Shown: in pieces, positions 1 through 7,828 of the stretch
Position numbering within the stretch: the first letter of the stretch is position 1
How the letters are laid out: each line of letters opens with the position of its first letter
Assembly (NCBI GenBank): GCA_964435575.1
Contig: CAYSZS010000023.1
Coordinates: 1 to 18,334, forward strand
Length of the DNA stretch: 18,334 bases
Direction of reading: 5' to 3'
Source: GWB1-39-12 sp964435575
GTDB lineage: Bacteria > Patescibacteriota > Microgenomatia > UBA8517
Program-made: the position numbers and the translations under genes
Notes under the pieces: generated by a model
The model's input: the letters and a program-made list of their open reading frames with translations, nothing else
Told to the model about the DNA's origin: nothing
Database searches by the model: none

Positions 1-330
1 GTTAGAGATGGATTTGCAACTGCATACACATATCCACCCGACGTAAAGTACTCGGAACTATTTAAAGAAGCGGAAAAAGATGCAAGAGAAAATAGACAAG
101 GTTTGTGGGGGAAATGCAATGAAAAAGTACCACAGGCATCACAAGTAGAACAAGTACCACAAGTAGTACAGAATGGAGACTGGAACTGTTCAAGTAATTC
201 TTATAATTGTACTGATTTTAAGACTCATGCAGAAGCACAATCTGTTTTTGATTCATGTGGAGGTATTTCAAATGATATTCACAAACTTGATTCCGACGGA
301 GACGGCGTCGCCTGTGAAAGCCTGCCTTAA
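1..330 (+). CDS. Thermonuclease (SNase)-like protein with C-terminal excalibur domain, 5' truncated
   Basis: The frame is open from base 1, so the gene starts outside the window. The visible 109 residues begin with the end of a staphylococcal-nuclease fold: VRDGFATAYTYPP, an acidic-basic helix, then ENRQGLWG, which matches the usual 'AR....GLW' ending of SNase domains. The SNase catalytic Arg/Glu residues would lie upstream and cannot be checked. A short Gln/Val-rich linker follows. The last ~50 residues are an excalibur domain: DWNCSS, four Cys in all, and the Ca-binding-like DSDGDGVACE ending. SNase-excalibur proteins are normally exported calcium-dependent nucleases, and such an enzyme could help a host-dependent cell obtain nucleotides; that role is inference. 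It converges on the minus-strand genes, with 20 bases between stops. Confidence 0.85.
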   Translation, partial: VRDGFATAYTYPPDVKYSELFKEAEKDARENRQGLWGKCNEKVPQASQVEQVPQVVQNGDWNCSSNSYNCTDFKTHAEAQSVFDSCGGISNDIHKLDSDGDGVACESLP

Positions 331-350
331 AGCACGTTGCTGAAATTTGT

Positions 351-668
351 TTAAAAAGTCCAAGCTAGTTGGAAAAAGCCGAGGAAAACTCCTACCACCG
401 AAAAAGCTATTACCGATAAAAGTAGTATGATTATGATTGATACTTTTCGGTTGTATGGGTGAAGAATTTTGAGGAATAAAAACGGGATCATAATGACGAG
501 AGAATAAAAAATTATTTTCAAAAAATCTGTTAGGTAGGAAGTGAGAAAGGGAGGATTTTTATACGGAACCAATTTTTGTAAATAGAGTTTGAAAGCCTGT
601 GTTAACCTTAAATCGAAAATTTTGAAACTCTGTACTAATTTTTCAATAATTTCGTTTATTGAAGTCAT
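351..668 (-). CDS. Small two-helix membrane protein, translationally coupled to cca
   Basis: A 105-residue protein of unknown function. The N-terminal ~45 residues are soluble and slightly basic. Two hydrophobic segments follow, at about residues 49-69 and 76-102, so both ends probably lie on the same side of the membrane. Its ATG overlaps the cca stop as ATGA (665-668). A clear Shine-Dalgarno, AAGGAG, lies 5 bases before the ATG, inside the last codons of cca. This overlap plus SD supports a real gene translated from the cca mRNA. No family is recognised, and the link to tRNA maturation is only one of co-transcription. Confidence 0.65.
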   Translation of the reverse strand: MTSINEIIEKLVQSFKIFDLRLTQAFKLYLQKLVPYKNPPFLTSYLTDFLKIIFYSLVIMIPFLFLKILHPYNRKVSIIIILLLSVIAFSVVGVFLGFFQLAWTF

Positions 669-2068
669 TTCAACTCCTTAAGTCTTTTAAGTAAATCCGA
701 TCTTTCATTATCTATTTTCTTCTCAACTACCTCATCGTAAAGAGCTTGGAGTATTTTGCCGACTTTTGGTCCGGGATCTATATTCAAAATCTTCATTACA
801 TCATGACCTGTAATTTTGAGATCATGAATGGCAAAGGGCTGTTTTTGAACTTCAATCAGGCGTTTTTTGAATTCTTCAAGTCGCCATGAAGTTTCCCTTG
901 CACCCCCGCCAAGCCTGTCGCCTATTCTTAAATCTAGCATGTCTGGCACGTTCTCCATTTCGACTTTTCTTATAAATCTCCTGAGAGCTGAATCTGTTTG
1001 TCGTTCATCTACGCTAAACTGATGGTAGCGTACAAGCCTGTATAATTTATTCTTATCTTTATTGGAAAATCGAAGTCTGTCGGCAATTCGTTTTGCAATT
1101 TTTGCGCTCACCAACTCGTGGTTATAAAAAGTAATAGTTCCATTTTCTAATTTCTTATACGTTTGGGGCTTACCTATGTCGTGAATTAAAGTTGCTAACC
1201 TCACAATTGCGTTTGTATTTCTCTCTGCCACATGCTTAAGGGACATTAGAGAGTGCGTTCCTACGTCATAAATATGGTGCCTACCCGGAGATTTTTGCTC
1301 AACGCCGAAAGTTTTTTCCATCTCGGGAATAATTTCCTGCATTAAACCGCAATTTCTGAAAAGAATTATCCCCTCAGATGGATGGGGCGAAGCGAGTATT
1401 TTAAAAATCTCATCTCTTATTCTTTCCCGAGCGATTTTATGAATAAGAGTCGCATTTAGCTTAATTGCGTCAAATGTTTTTTCTTCGATTATGAAACTAA
1501 GTTCGGCTGCGATTCGAACGGCACGCATCATGCGGAGAGCGTCTTCGGAAAAACGTTCATCCGCATTGCCAACTGCACGAATGAGCTTGTTCTTCAGGTC
1601 ATCTTGTCCGTTGAATAAGTCTATGAGTGATATGTAACAAGTAATAAGTGACAAGTTATTTTTATTTCTTGTTACTTTTGCCTTGTTACTTGTTACTTTC
1701 AACGCCATTGCATTAATTGTAAAATCGCGTCTTTTTAGATCTTCTTCCAGACTTTTTCCCCATTCGACTTTATCTGGACGTCTTGAATCGGTATAGCCGT
1801 ATTCGGTTCTAAAAGTTGTTATTTCATAAGGGCGCTCACTTTCAGTTTCATTTTGTATTCCTATTGTTCCGAAAACATTGTCGTAAAAAGCATCGGGAAA
1901 AAGTTTGAGCATTTCATCCGGAGTAGCATTCGTTGTGAAGTCCCAGTCATAGACGGTTTTCCCCATCAAGATATCCCTGACTGCTCCGCCGACTATGTAA
2001 ATTTCAAAGCCTGCATTCTCGAATACCCTGATGATTTCGTGAACTTTCGTGGGAATTTCTATTTTCAT
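665..2068 (-). CDS. cca: CCA-adding enzyme (tRNA nucleotidyltransferase) with HD domain
   Basis: A class II tRNA nucleotidyltransferase that builds or repairs the 3' CCA of tRNAs from CTP and ATP. In the 467-residue protein, GGAVRD (27-32) and DWD (41-43) form the nucleotide-binding loop and metal-binding pair of the poly(A) polymerase-type head. RRDFTINAMA follows, then the helical neck with RMMRAVRIAAEL, and an HD phosphohydrolase motif, HDIGK, at about 296-300. The substrate need is visible locally: tRNA-Gln at 14328 lacks an encoded CCA. I chose the ATG at 2068 because MKIEIPTKVHEII fits the family start and a TATAAT lies 7 bases upstream. An in-frame ATG at 2104 would add 12 residues upstream of that box. 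Residues ~124-145 are an unusual repeat-derived insertion between NAMAL and LIDLFNGQ. Confidence 0.95.
   Translation of the reverse strand: MKIEIPTKVHEIIRVFENAGFEIYIVGGAVRDILMGKTVYDWDFTTNATPDEMLKLFPDAFYDNVFGTIGIQNETESERPYEITTFRTEYGYTDSRRPDKVEWGKSLEEDLKRRDFTINAMALKVTSNKAKVTRNKNNLSLITCYISLIDLFNGQDDLKNKLIRAVGNADERFSEDALRMMRAVRIAAELSFIIEEKTFDAIKLNATLIHKIARERIRDEIFKILASPHPSEGIILFRNCGLMQEIIPEMEKTFGVEQKSPGRHHIYDVGTHSLMSLKHVAERNTNAIVRLATLIHDIGKPQTYKKLENGTITFYNHELVSAKIAKRIADRLRFSNKDKNKLYRLVRYHQFSVDERQTDSALRRFIRKVEMENVPDMLDLRIGDRLGGGARETSWRLEEFKKRLIEVQKQPFAIHDLKITGHDVMKILNIDPGPKVGKILQALYDEVVEKKIDNERSDLLKRLKELK
1634..1698. repeat. Inverted heptamer repeat array inserted in cca
   Basis: On the plus strand there are three GTAACAA-type heptamers (GTAACAA, GTAATAA, GTGACAA at 1634-1654), a T-rich spacer (1655-1670), then four units GTTACTT, TTGCCTT, GTTACTT, GTTACTT (1671-1698). 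The second unit type is the reverse complement of the first in a rotated register, so the array can fold as an imperfect hairpin. It stays in frame and encodes the low-complexity peptide KVTSNKAKVTRNKNN plus LSLITCY, at a place where relatives usually go almost directly from INAMA to LIDLF. This points to insertion of repeat DNA into a surface loop. Confidence 0.75.
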
Positions 2069-2133
2069 TAGTTTAATTATAGCGACCCAAATATCCGAAT
2101 GCATCCGAATTATCTGAATGGTAATATAAGGGC
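2069..2133. promoter_or_regulatory. Divergent cca/recJ promoter region
   Basis: Only 65 bases separate the two start codons. On the minus strand a perfect TATAAT (2076-2081) stands 7 bases before the cca ATG. On the plus strand TAATAT (2122-2127), overlapping TATAAG (2125-2130), stands 3-6 bases before the recJ ATG. Both would give mRNAs starting at or next to the start codon. No good -35 is visible for either. Between them lie three related ~10-base direct repeats (ATCCGAATGC, ATCCGAATT, ATCTGAATGG, 2092-2120), either a binding site or one more micro-repeat. Confidence 0.5.
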
Positions 2134-3825
2134 ATGAATAATAAAGAATTGGAATGGGAAATATTAGATAAGAAAGGTATCAAAGGTACCACGGGTATCA
2201 AAAGAATAATCGATATTTTATTAAATAACCGTGGCGTTAAGACAAAAAAAGAAAAGAGCGAGTTTTTTAAACCAACCAAACCGCAAGATTTAGGAATAAA
2301 AGAATTAGGAATTAGTGATGAGTCTTTGAAAAAGGCGATAGAAAGAATCAAAAAGGCAATTAAAAAGGACGAGGAAATGGTCATCTATGGAGATTACGAT
2401 GCGGATGGGATTTGCGCAACGGCGATATTGTGGGAAACACTATATTCTTTAACAAAAAATGTTAAACCGTATATTCCTAATAGATTTGAGGAAGGGTATG
2501 GCATTAACGCTAAGAGCATTGAAAATATCAAAGTCCAAAATCCAAATGTCAAATTGATAATGACTGTTGATAACGGTATTGTTGCGAACAAGGCGGTGGA
2601 TGCCGCATATAAACTTGGTATTGATGTAATAATTTCCGACCACCATCAAATAGGGAGGAAACTTCCGAAGGCCTATTCGATTATTCATACCGATAAAATA
2701 AGCGGATCAGGGATTGCGTGGATTTTATCTCGCGAGTTAAATAAAAAATTAATCACCAATCACCAATCACTAATCACTAATCTTGAGCTTGCCGCTATCG
2801 GAACGATTGCTGATCAATTACCAATTATTGGGCCGAATCGGTCATTCGCAAAATACGGACTGGAGGCATTAAATCTTACGCAGAGACCAGGATTACTGGC
2901 CTTATTCGAGGAGGCTGGTTTAACTTTACAGGGTCGTACCCTGCAACACGTAATGGGAACGTATGATGTTAACTTTGTAATTGCGCCTCGGATTAATGCG
3001 ATGGGGAGAATGGAGCATGCGATAGATTCTTTGCGACTTTTATGCACTAAGAATATTGAGAAAGCTCGTGAGCTTGCCCAAATTCTTGGAAGAACAAATA
3101 GAGAAAGGCAAAGGGTTGTTGATGAAGTGGTTTTACATGCTCGAGAATTAGCTCAAAAAACTACATGGAAAGGTGCGATAGTTTTGGCTCACGAAAGCTA
3201 TCACGAGGGAGTAATCGGGCTGGCAGCGTCAAAACTGGTCGAAGAATTTTATCGGCCGGTAGTTGTTTTATCAAAAGGAGAAAAGATCTCAAAAGCCTCA
3301 GCCCGTTCAATAACAGGCTTTAATATTATCGAATCAATAAGAAAACTTGACAGTATAACTTTAGGAGGAGGGGGTCACCCCATGGCGGCTGGGTTTAGTA
3401 TTGAAACCGTAAATATTGAATTATTTACAAAAAAAATTGAAGAGGTTAGCGCACCTTTGTTAACAGAAGACATCTTAACTAAAAGACTCAAGATTGATAT
3501 GGAGTCGGAATTTGAAAATATAGACAGTCAACTTTATGAAAAACTTTCCGAATTTGAGCCAACAGGAATAGGAAATACAACACCCGTTTTTATAACTAGG
3601 AAAGTGAGAATAGTTGATGCCCGAACCGTTGGAAGAGACGCCAAACATTTAAGACTTACACTCGAGAAGGGAGGCAGAATTTTAAATGCAATCGCTTTTG
3701 GGAAAGGAGAAATATTTCCTAAGCTTTCACCCAATAAAAAGATTGATATGGCCTACAATATAACTGCCGACACATGGAACGGCAATAAAAGTTTGCAATT
3801 GAAGGTGAAAGACATACGGATATAA
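2134..3825 (+). CDS. recJ: Single-stranded-DNA-specific exonuclease RecJ
   Basis: A 5'-3' ssDNA exonuclease of the DHH superfamily, used in recombinational, mismatch and base-excision repair. The 563 residues show the DHH core, VIYGDYDADG (83-92), TVDNG (144-148), ISDHH (167-171) and AAIGTIADQLP (220-230), followed by the DHHA1 motif GGGGHPMAAGF (411-421) and a C-terminal OB-like region. The length is normal for RecJ. Residues ~206-216 (LITNHQSLITN) come from a heptamer tandem repeat at 2751-2782 and sit between the HDK..GSGIAW helix and the conserved ELAAIGT strand, where a tolerant loop is expected. It heads a plus-strand cluster with the RSH and aspS genes. Confidence 0.95.
   Translation: MNNKELEWEILDKKGIKGTTGIKRIIDILLNNRGVKTKKEKSEFFKPTKPQDLGIKELGISDESLKKAIERIKKAIKKDEEMVIYGDYDADGICATAILWETLYSLTKNVKPYIPNRFEEGYGINAKSIENIKVQNPNVKLIMTVDNGIVANKAVDAAYKLGIDVIISDHHQIGRKLPKAYSIIHTDKISGSGIAWILSRELNKKLITNHQSLITNLELAAIGTIADQLPIIGPNRSFAKYGLEALNLTQRPGLLALFEEAGLTLQGRTLQHVMGTYDVNFVIAPRINAMGRMEHAIDSLRLLCTKNIEKARELAQILGRTNRERQRVVDEVVLHARELAQKTTWKGAIVLAHESYHEGVIGLAASKLVEEFYRPVVVLSKGEKISKASARSITGFNIIESIRKLDSITLGGGGHPMAAGFSIETVNIELFTKKIEEVSAPLLTEDILTKRLKIDMESEFENIDSQLYEKLSEFEPTGIGNTTPVFITRKVRIVDARTVGRDAKHLRLTLEKGGRILNAIAFGKGEIFPKLSPNKKIDMAYNITADTWNGNKSLQLKVKDIRI
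2751..2782. repeat. In-frame heptamer tandem repeat AATCACY in recJ
   Basis: Four and a half copies of a 7-base unit: AATCACC twice, AATCACT twice, then AATC. The tract is inside recJ and stays in frame, encoding NHQSLITN-type sequence. Nearly the same unit recurs at the 3' end of gltX (11971-12000). Confidence 0.85.
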
Positions 3826-3855
3826 TCTGCGAGACCTATAGGAGAATCCGTGTGA
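3799..3855 (+). promoter_or_regulatory. Promoter and start-stop leader before the RSH gene
   Basis: TTGAAG (3799-3804), a 16-base spacer and TATAAT (3821-3826) overlap the recJ 3' end and stop codon, giving a predicted transcript start near 3833 and a leader of about 30 bases. In that leader a Shine-Dalgarno-like TAGGAG (3839-3844) is correctly spaced from GTG (3850-3852). That GTG is in frame with the downstream ATG at 3865 but is followed at once by TGA. It may be a start-stop element or a relic of an older start. Confidence 0.4.
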
Positions 3856-3864
3856 ATACTAAAA

Positions 3865-5355
3865 ATGGAAGAAGAGTATAAAAAGCTAATTTCAAAAATA
3901 AAACATTATAATCCAAATCCCAATCTCGAATTGATTAACTCGGCTTGGGAATTTGCGAAATTGGCCCATTACGGCCAGGAAAGATTATCAGGTGATCCCA
4001 CGGTTTCCCATCCGTTGGCCGTTACCCAAATTCTTTCTGATTGGAGGCTTGATTCTGTTTCTATTGCAGCAGGTCTTCTTCACGACACAATAGAGGATTG
4101 CGGTATTAATAAGAATGAAATTGTCAAAGAATTCGGGATTGACGTAGCCACCTTGGTTGATGGAGTTACAAATATTGGAAAATTGAAACTTCGGGGTAGC
4201 CGTGACGAGGAATTTGTCGAAAACCTGAGAAAAATGCTTTTGTTCATGGCTAAGGATTTGAGAGTTGTATTCTTGAGGCTTGCCGATAGAACCCACAATA
4301 TGCGGACCCTTGAATATTTACCAGAGGATAAGCAAAAAAGAATTGCCAGAGAAACTTTGGAAGTATTTGCACCTTTGGCAGAGAGACTGGGTATCGGAGA
4401 AGTCAAAAGCGAACTCGAAGATCTGGCTTTCCCATATGATTATCCCAATGAGTACAAAAAGGTTCTTGCTGAGTCAAAAGTTCACTATAAAAAAGCTGAA
4501 AAGCACTTAGAAAAAATGAAAAGAGTTCTACTTAAAAAACTTGCGGAGAATAAAATCAAGGCAAAAATCCATTCCAGAAAAAAGACTCTTTATTCTCTTT
4601 GGAAGAAACTAGAACGACACGAAATTAATTGGGATTTTGAAAAAGTACACGATATTGTTGCTTTGAGAATTTTGGTAGAAACCGTTGAGAATTGTTATGC
4701 CACGCTTGGAATCGTACATAATATATATAAACCCGTACCCCGGATAGTAATTTCCGATTTTATTGCCCAACCTAAACCGAATGGATACCGCTCTATTCAT
4801 ACCAAAGTTATCGGACCGGGAGATAGGATAGTTGAGGTTCAAATAACAACTATCGAAATACACGAAGAAAATGAATATGGACTTGCCTCACACTGGTATT
4901 ATTCATTAATGAAAAGCGGAAAAGCTGGCGAAACGACTATTGAAAGGGGATTTTTTGCTCCTACCGAAAAAATTAAATGGGTTAAGCAACTTGTTGATTG
5001 GCAGAAGAAAGAGACGGACAGCGATGAATTTATAAGAGCTGTAAAATTTGATATGTTGGCAGAGAGAATTTTTGTTTTTTCTCCCAAAGGTGATGTTTTT
5101 GATTTGCCGATTAATTCAACACCGGTTGATTTTACTTATGCCGTTCACACCCATCTTGCAGAGTTTCTAAAAGGAGCAAAAGTAGACGGGAAAATAGTAC
5201 CCTTAAATTACAAGCTTATGAGTGGTCAGGTTGTAGAGATTATTAAATCAAAAAATCCAAAGCCACCAAATGCAGACTGGTTGCAGTTTGTGGTAACCAA
5301 CATTGCAAGGCACGAAATCGGGAAACATTTGAGAAAAGTGGGTTCAAGAGAGTAA
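3865..5355 (+). CDS. RelA/SpoT homologue, (p)ppGpp synthetase/hydrolase without ACT domain
   Basis: Makes and/or degrades the alarmone (p)ppGpp. The 496-residue order is HD hydrolase (about 28-175; H49, HD 73-74, ED 77-78, RLADRTHNMRTL 138-149), synthetase (about 232-345; RKKTLYSLWKKL, PKPNGYRSIHT, EYGLASHW) and TGS (about 400-462). It stops there, so the usual C-terminal helical, zinc-finger and ACT regions (~230 residues) are missing; ribosome- or amino-acid-sensing must differ from long RSHs. The hydrolase motifs look intact. In the synthetase, the RxKD/ExDD position reads VISD (295-298) and the usual QIRT reads QITT (326-329), so synthetic activity or its metal preference is uncertain. 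It lies 39 bases after recJ and 9 before aspS. Confidence 0.93.
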   Translation: MEEEYKKLISKIKHYNPNPNLELINSAWEFAKLAHYGQERLSGDPTVSHPLAVTQILSDWRLDSVSIAAGLLHDTIEDCGINKNEIVKEFGIDVATLVDGVTNIGKLKLRGSRDEEFVENLRKMLLFMAKDLRVVFLRLADRTHNMRTLEYLPEDKQKRIARETLEVFAPLAERLGIGEVKSELEDLAFPYDYPNEYKKVLAESKVHYKKAEKHLEKMKRVLLKKLAENKIKAKIHSRKKTLYSLWKKLERHEINWDFEKVHDIVALRILVETVENCYATLGIVHNIYKPVPRIVISDFIAQPKPNGYRSIHTKVIGPGDRIVEVQITTIEIHEENEYGLASHWYYSLMKSGKAGETTIERGFFAPTEKIKWVKQLVDWQKKETDSDEFIRAVKFDMLAERIFVFSPKGDVFDLPINSTPVDFTYAVHTHLAEFLKGAKVDGKIVPLNYKLMSGQVVEIIKSKNPKPPNADWLQFVVTNIARHEIGKHLRKVGSRE

Positions 5356-5358
5356 AAT
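5329..5358 (+). promoter_or_regulatory. Promoter of aspS
   Basis: TTGAGA (5329-5334), an 18-base spacer and TAAAAT (5353-5358) lie inside the 3' end of the RSH gene. The -10 box ends 6 bases before the aspS ATG at 5365, so a transcript from it would begin at about the start codon. No Shine-Dalgarno is present. Confidence 0.45.
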
Positions 5359-5364
5359 ACAAAC

Positions 5365-7173
5365 ATGAATCGTACATTGGTAAAGGATACGGTTAAAAAA
5401 GTCGGTGAGAAGGTTAAACTTGCCGGGTGGGTGAATACGAAAAGGGATCATGGGAAAATCACTTTTATAGACTTGCGTGACAGAAGTGGGATCATTCAGG
5501 TTGTTGGAAGTGGAGAAAGACTTTCAACGCTCGCTCCCGAATTTGTGATAGAAGTAGTTGGAGAAGTTAAAAAACGTCCGGAAGATTTGGTAAATAAAAA
5601 TATCGAAACCGGGGCTGTTGAGGTCCAACTTGGGGAGTTAAAAGTTTTGTCAAAAGCCGGTGAGCTACCTTTTGACATGAGTAAACCTGAATTGGATTTA
5701 TCCCTGCCGGTCCTTCTTGATAATCGTTCTTTAACTTTAAGACACCCAAAACAACAGGCTATTTTTACAGTTCAGGAAGTTGTTATCGATTCATTCAGGC
5801 GTGCTTTGAAAGAAAGGGGATTTGTAGAGTTTCAGGCGCCTTCCATAATACCCGAAATTCCGGAAGGTGGAGCGGAAGTATTTGAAGTCAAATATTTCGA
5901 CTATAAAGCATATTTGGCTCAGAGTCCTCAGCTTTATAAACAGATTTTGGTAGGAATTTATGAAAGAGTTTTTAGTGTTAATAAGACTTTTAGGGCAGAA
6001 CCATCGGTTACAACAAGGCACTTAACAGAGGTAGTTAGTTTGGATGCTGAATTCGGATTTATTGATTCTTGGCTCGACGTTGTTGAGATGGCAGAATATA
6101 CAATCAAGTATATATTGAAGTCTGTTGAAGAAAAATGCGCTAGGGAGTTAAAAATGTTTGGAGCTACTATTCCAAAGGTGCAAGAGAAAATTCCGGTTGT
6201 TAAATTAAGGGAAGCTCAAGAAATCATCTACAAAAGGATCGGCTTAGACGAACGTCAAGAAAAAGATTTTTCACCCGAAGGAGAAAGAGAGATTTGCAAG
6301 TGGGCCTTTGAAGAAAAAGGCTCAGAATTGATTTTTATCTCTCACTATCCGACAAAGGCCAGGCCTTTCTATACTTACCCTGATCCAGACAATCCCGAAT
6401 ATAACCAAGGGTTTGACTTGATGGGAAGAGGATTTGAATGGATGACTGGAGGAAGAAGAATTGAAAACTATGAAACATTAGTTGAGCATGCAAAGGAGTG
6501 GGGTGTAGCACAGGATAAAATAGAACTTTATCTTCAGGCTTTTCGTTACGGCATGCCGCCTGAAGGCGGATTTGCTTTCGGTGCCGAACGAATTACGCAA
6601 GCCATTCTCAAACTTCCAAACATTCGTGAAGCATCTCTTTTCCCGAGAGACATGGAAAGGGTTGATATCCGTCTTTCAACCTTACGGAAAGAGACAGATA
6701 TCGTGGAGAGTGACGATAAAGACGTATACGAAAAGATTGTCGATTTGTTAAATTCTAAAGGGGTTGTCTTTGAAAAGTATGAACATGACCCTGTTTATAC
6801 AAGTGAGCAAGCTGCTAAGGTGCGCGGGACAAATATACATCAGGGGGCAAAAGCCTTAGTATTACAGGGAGATAAAGATTTTATTTTGTATGTTTTACCC
6901 GCAGATCTTCAAGCTGATTTAGAAAAACTTCAAGATAAATTAAAAGTTAAAAAGTTAAGAATGGCTTCTAAAGAATCTGTAAAAGCAAAAACAGACTTAG
7001 AGGTTGGTGCAGTTCCACCGTTAGGTTCGACCGTGGAACTAAAAACTTATGTTGACTCAAGGTTAGCCGAAAACGAGGAAATAGCATTTAACGCAGGCCG
7101 TCACGATCGGTCAATAAAGATGAAATATTCCGATTTTGTAAAAGTTGAAAAGCCTGAATTAGTTAAGGTGTAA
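5365..7173 (+). CDS. aspS: Aspartyl-tRNA synthetase (archaeal-type) fused to YbaK-like tRNA deacylase domain
   Basis: Charges tRNA with aspartate. Residues 15-95 form the OB anticodon-binding fold (GWVNTKRDHG...FIDLRDR). Motif 2 is FRAEPSVTTRHLTE (209-222) and motif 3 is GGFAFGAERI (401-410), ending in the archaeal-like NIREASLFPRD. No GAD insertion lies between motifs 2 and 3, so this is the archaeal/eukaryotic AspRS type, not the usual ~590-residue bacterial form. Residues ~452-595 are an added YbaK/EbsC/ProX editing domain: TSEQAAKVRG, the conserved Lys in GAKALVL (K496) and GAVPPLGS (548-555). Such domains hydrolyse mischarged tRNAs. Whether the enzyme is non-discriminating, making Asp-tRNA(Asn) for an amidotransferase, cannot be settled; GWV is followed by Asn where known forms carry Trp or His. 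Confidence 0.93.
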   Translation: MNRTLVKDTVKKVGEKVKLAGWVNTKRDHGKITFIDLRDRSGIIQVVGSGERLSTLAPEFVIEVVGEVKKRPEDLVNKNIETGAVEVQLGELKVLSKAGELPFDMSKPELDLSLPVLLDNRSLTLRHPKQQAIFTVQEVVIDSFRRALKERGFVEFQAPSIIPEIPEGGAEVFEVKYFDYKAYLAQSPQLYKQILVGIYERVFSVNKTFRAEPSVTTRHLTEVVSLDAEFGFIDSWLDVVEMAEYTIKYILKSVEEKCARELKMFGATIPKVQEKIPVVKLREAQEIIYKRIGLDERQEKDFSPEGEREICKWAFEEKGSELIFISHYPTKARPFYTYPDPDNPEYNQGFDLMGRGFEWMTGGRRIENYETLVEHAKEWGVAQDKIELYLQAFRYGMPPEGGFAFGAERITQAILKLPNIREASLFPRDMERVDIRLSTLRKETDIVESDDKDVYEKIVDLLNSKGVVFEKYEHDPVYTSEQAAKVRGTNIHQGAKALVLQGDKDFILYVLPADLQADLEKLQDKLKVKKLRMASKESVKAKTDLEVGAVPPLGSTVELKTYVDSRLAENEEIAFNAGRHDRSIKMKYSDFVKVEKPELVKV

Positions 7174-7182
7174 ACATAGTAT

Positions 7183-7827
7183 ATGTCGGAAGAAGATTTT
7201 TTGAATAGCTTAGGAAAAAGATTAAATCGAGGGCGAAAAGAATTTGTTGACGCTTCGATAAATGCGAATCGCAGGGCGGATGAACGAGAGAGAGAACGGG
7301 TTAGGAATATGCGGAAAACAGTGATAGACGGAGCTTGTGATACTATTGCAAGGAATGCATCCGACGAGGTAATAGTAACTCTTCGAAAAAGAATTGATGA
7401 ATGGTATTTAGGGCGTCGTGAAGATCCAAGTAAAATTGCCGCTCGTCAAAAGGTCCTTGACGGATTTATACCGGGCGAAAGATTAGAAAGCAATAATTTT
7501 AATGCTAATACATATTTAGGAATCGCTTTAGTACAAGTTATCGATGGAATTCACGAAGCTGTTGTGCAGGACGACTCATACGAAAGAGGTTTTAGTACCT
7601 ACTCGGGAAATGTTCTTCCATATAATGCTGCTGATTACGCACGTGCTTTGTTGGAGGATTTAAGGGTTAATGAGCTTAGAAATTTTAGAAGAGCAAACTC
7701 CGCTGACCTTAAAAATCGGAACGATATAATGCGAGATGAAAAATTTCCACAAGGTCAACATCTTGGTAAATCAAGAGCTTCAGAACAAGTTATTGATTTG
7801 TCCCCAGATAAGTGGAGAGATGCTTAA
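7183..7827 (+). CDS. Unknown 214-residue charged protein
   Basis: Not recognised. It is soluble, with no signal peptide or membrane segment. The N-terminal ~75 residues are rich in Arg/Glu and predicted helical (NANRRADERERERVRNMRK). The middle holds GIALVQVIDGIHEAVV, a likely buried helix. The C-terminal third is Arg/Asn/Asp-rich and probably flexible. It starts 9 bases after aspS with no Shine-Dalgarno and is probably co-transcribed with it. It ends one base before the convergent broken gene at 7829. Codon use looks like its neighbours. The charge pattern would allow nucleic-acid or ribosome binding, but nothing proves it. Confidence 0.75.
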   Translation: MSEEDFLNSLGKRLNRGRKEFVDASINANRRADERERERVRNMRKTVIDGACDTIARNASDEVIVTLRKRIDEWYLGRREDPSKIAARQKVLDGFIPGERLESNNFNANTYLGIALVQVIDGIHEAVVQDDSYERGFSTYSGNVLPYNAADYARALLEDLRVNELRNFRRANSADLKNRNDIMRDEKFPQGQHLGKSRASEQVIDLSPDKWRDA

Positions 7828-7828
7828 T

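Noticed and set aside
331..350. Bidirectional terminator between the excalibur gene and the minus-strand genes
   Set aside because: AGCA-CGT-TGCT is only a four-pair stem without a proper T-run.
2069..2104. Upstream start for cca at 2104 (adds MHSDIWVAIIKL)
   Set aside because: The extra residues do not fit the family N-terminus, and the TATAAT at 2076-2081 would lie inside the coding region.
2073..2384. Minus-strand 103-residue hydrophobic frame opposite recJ
   Set aside because: It lies opposite conserved recJ coding sequence and the promoter region; its hydrophobicity comes from complementing Lys/Glu-rich codons.
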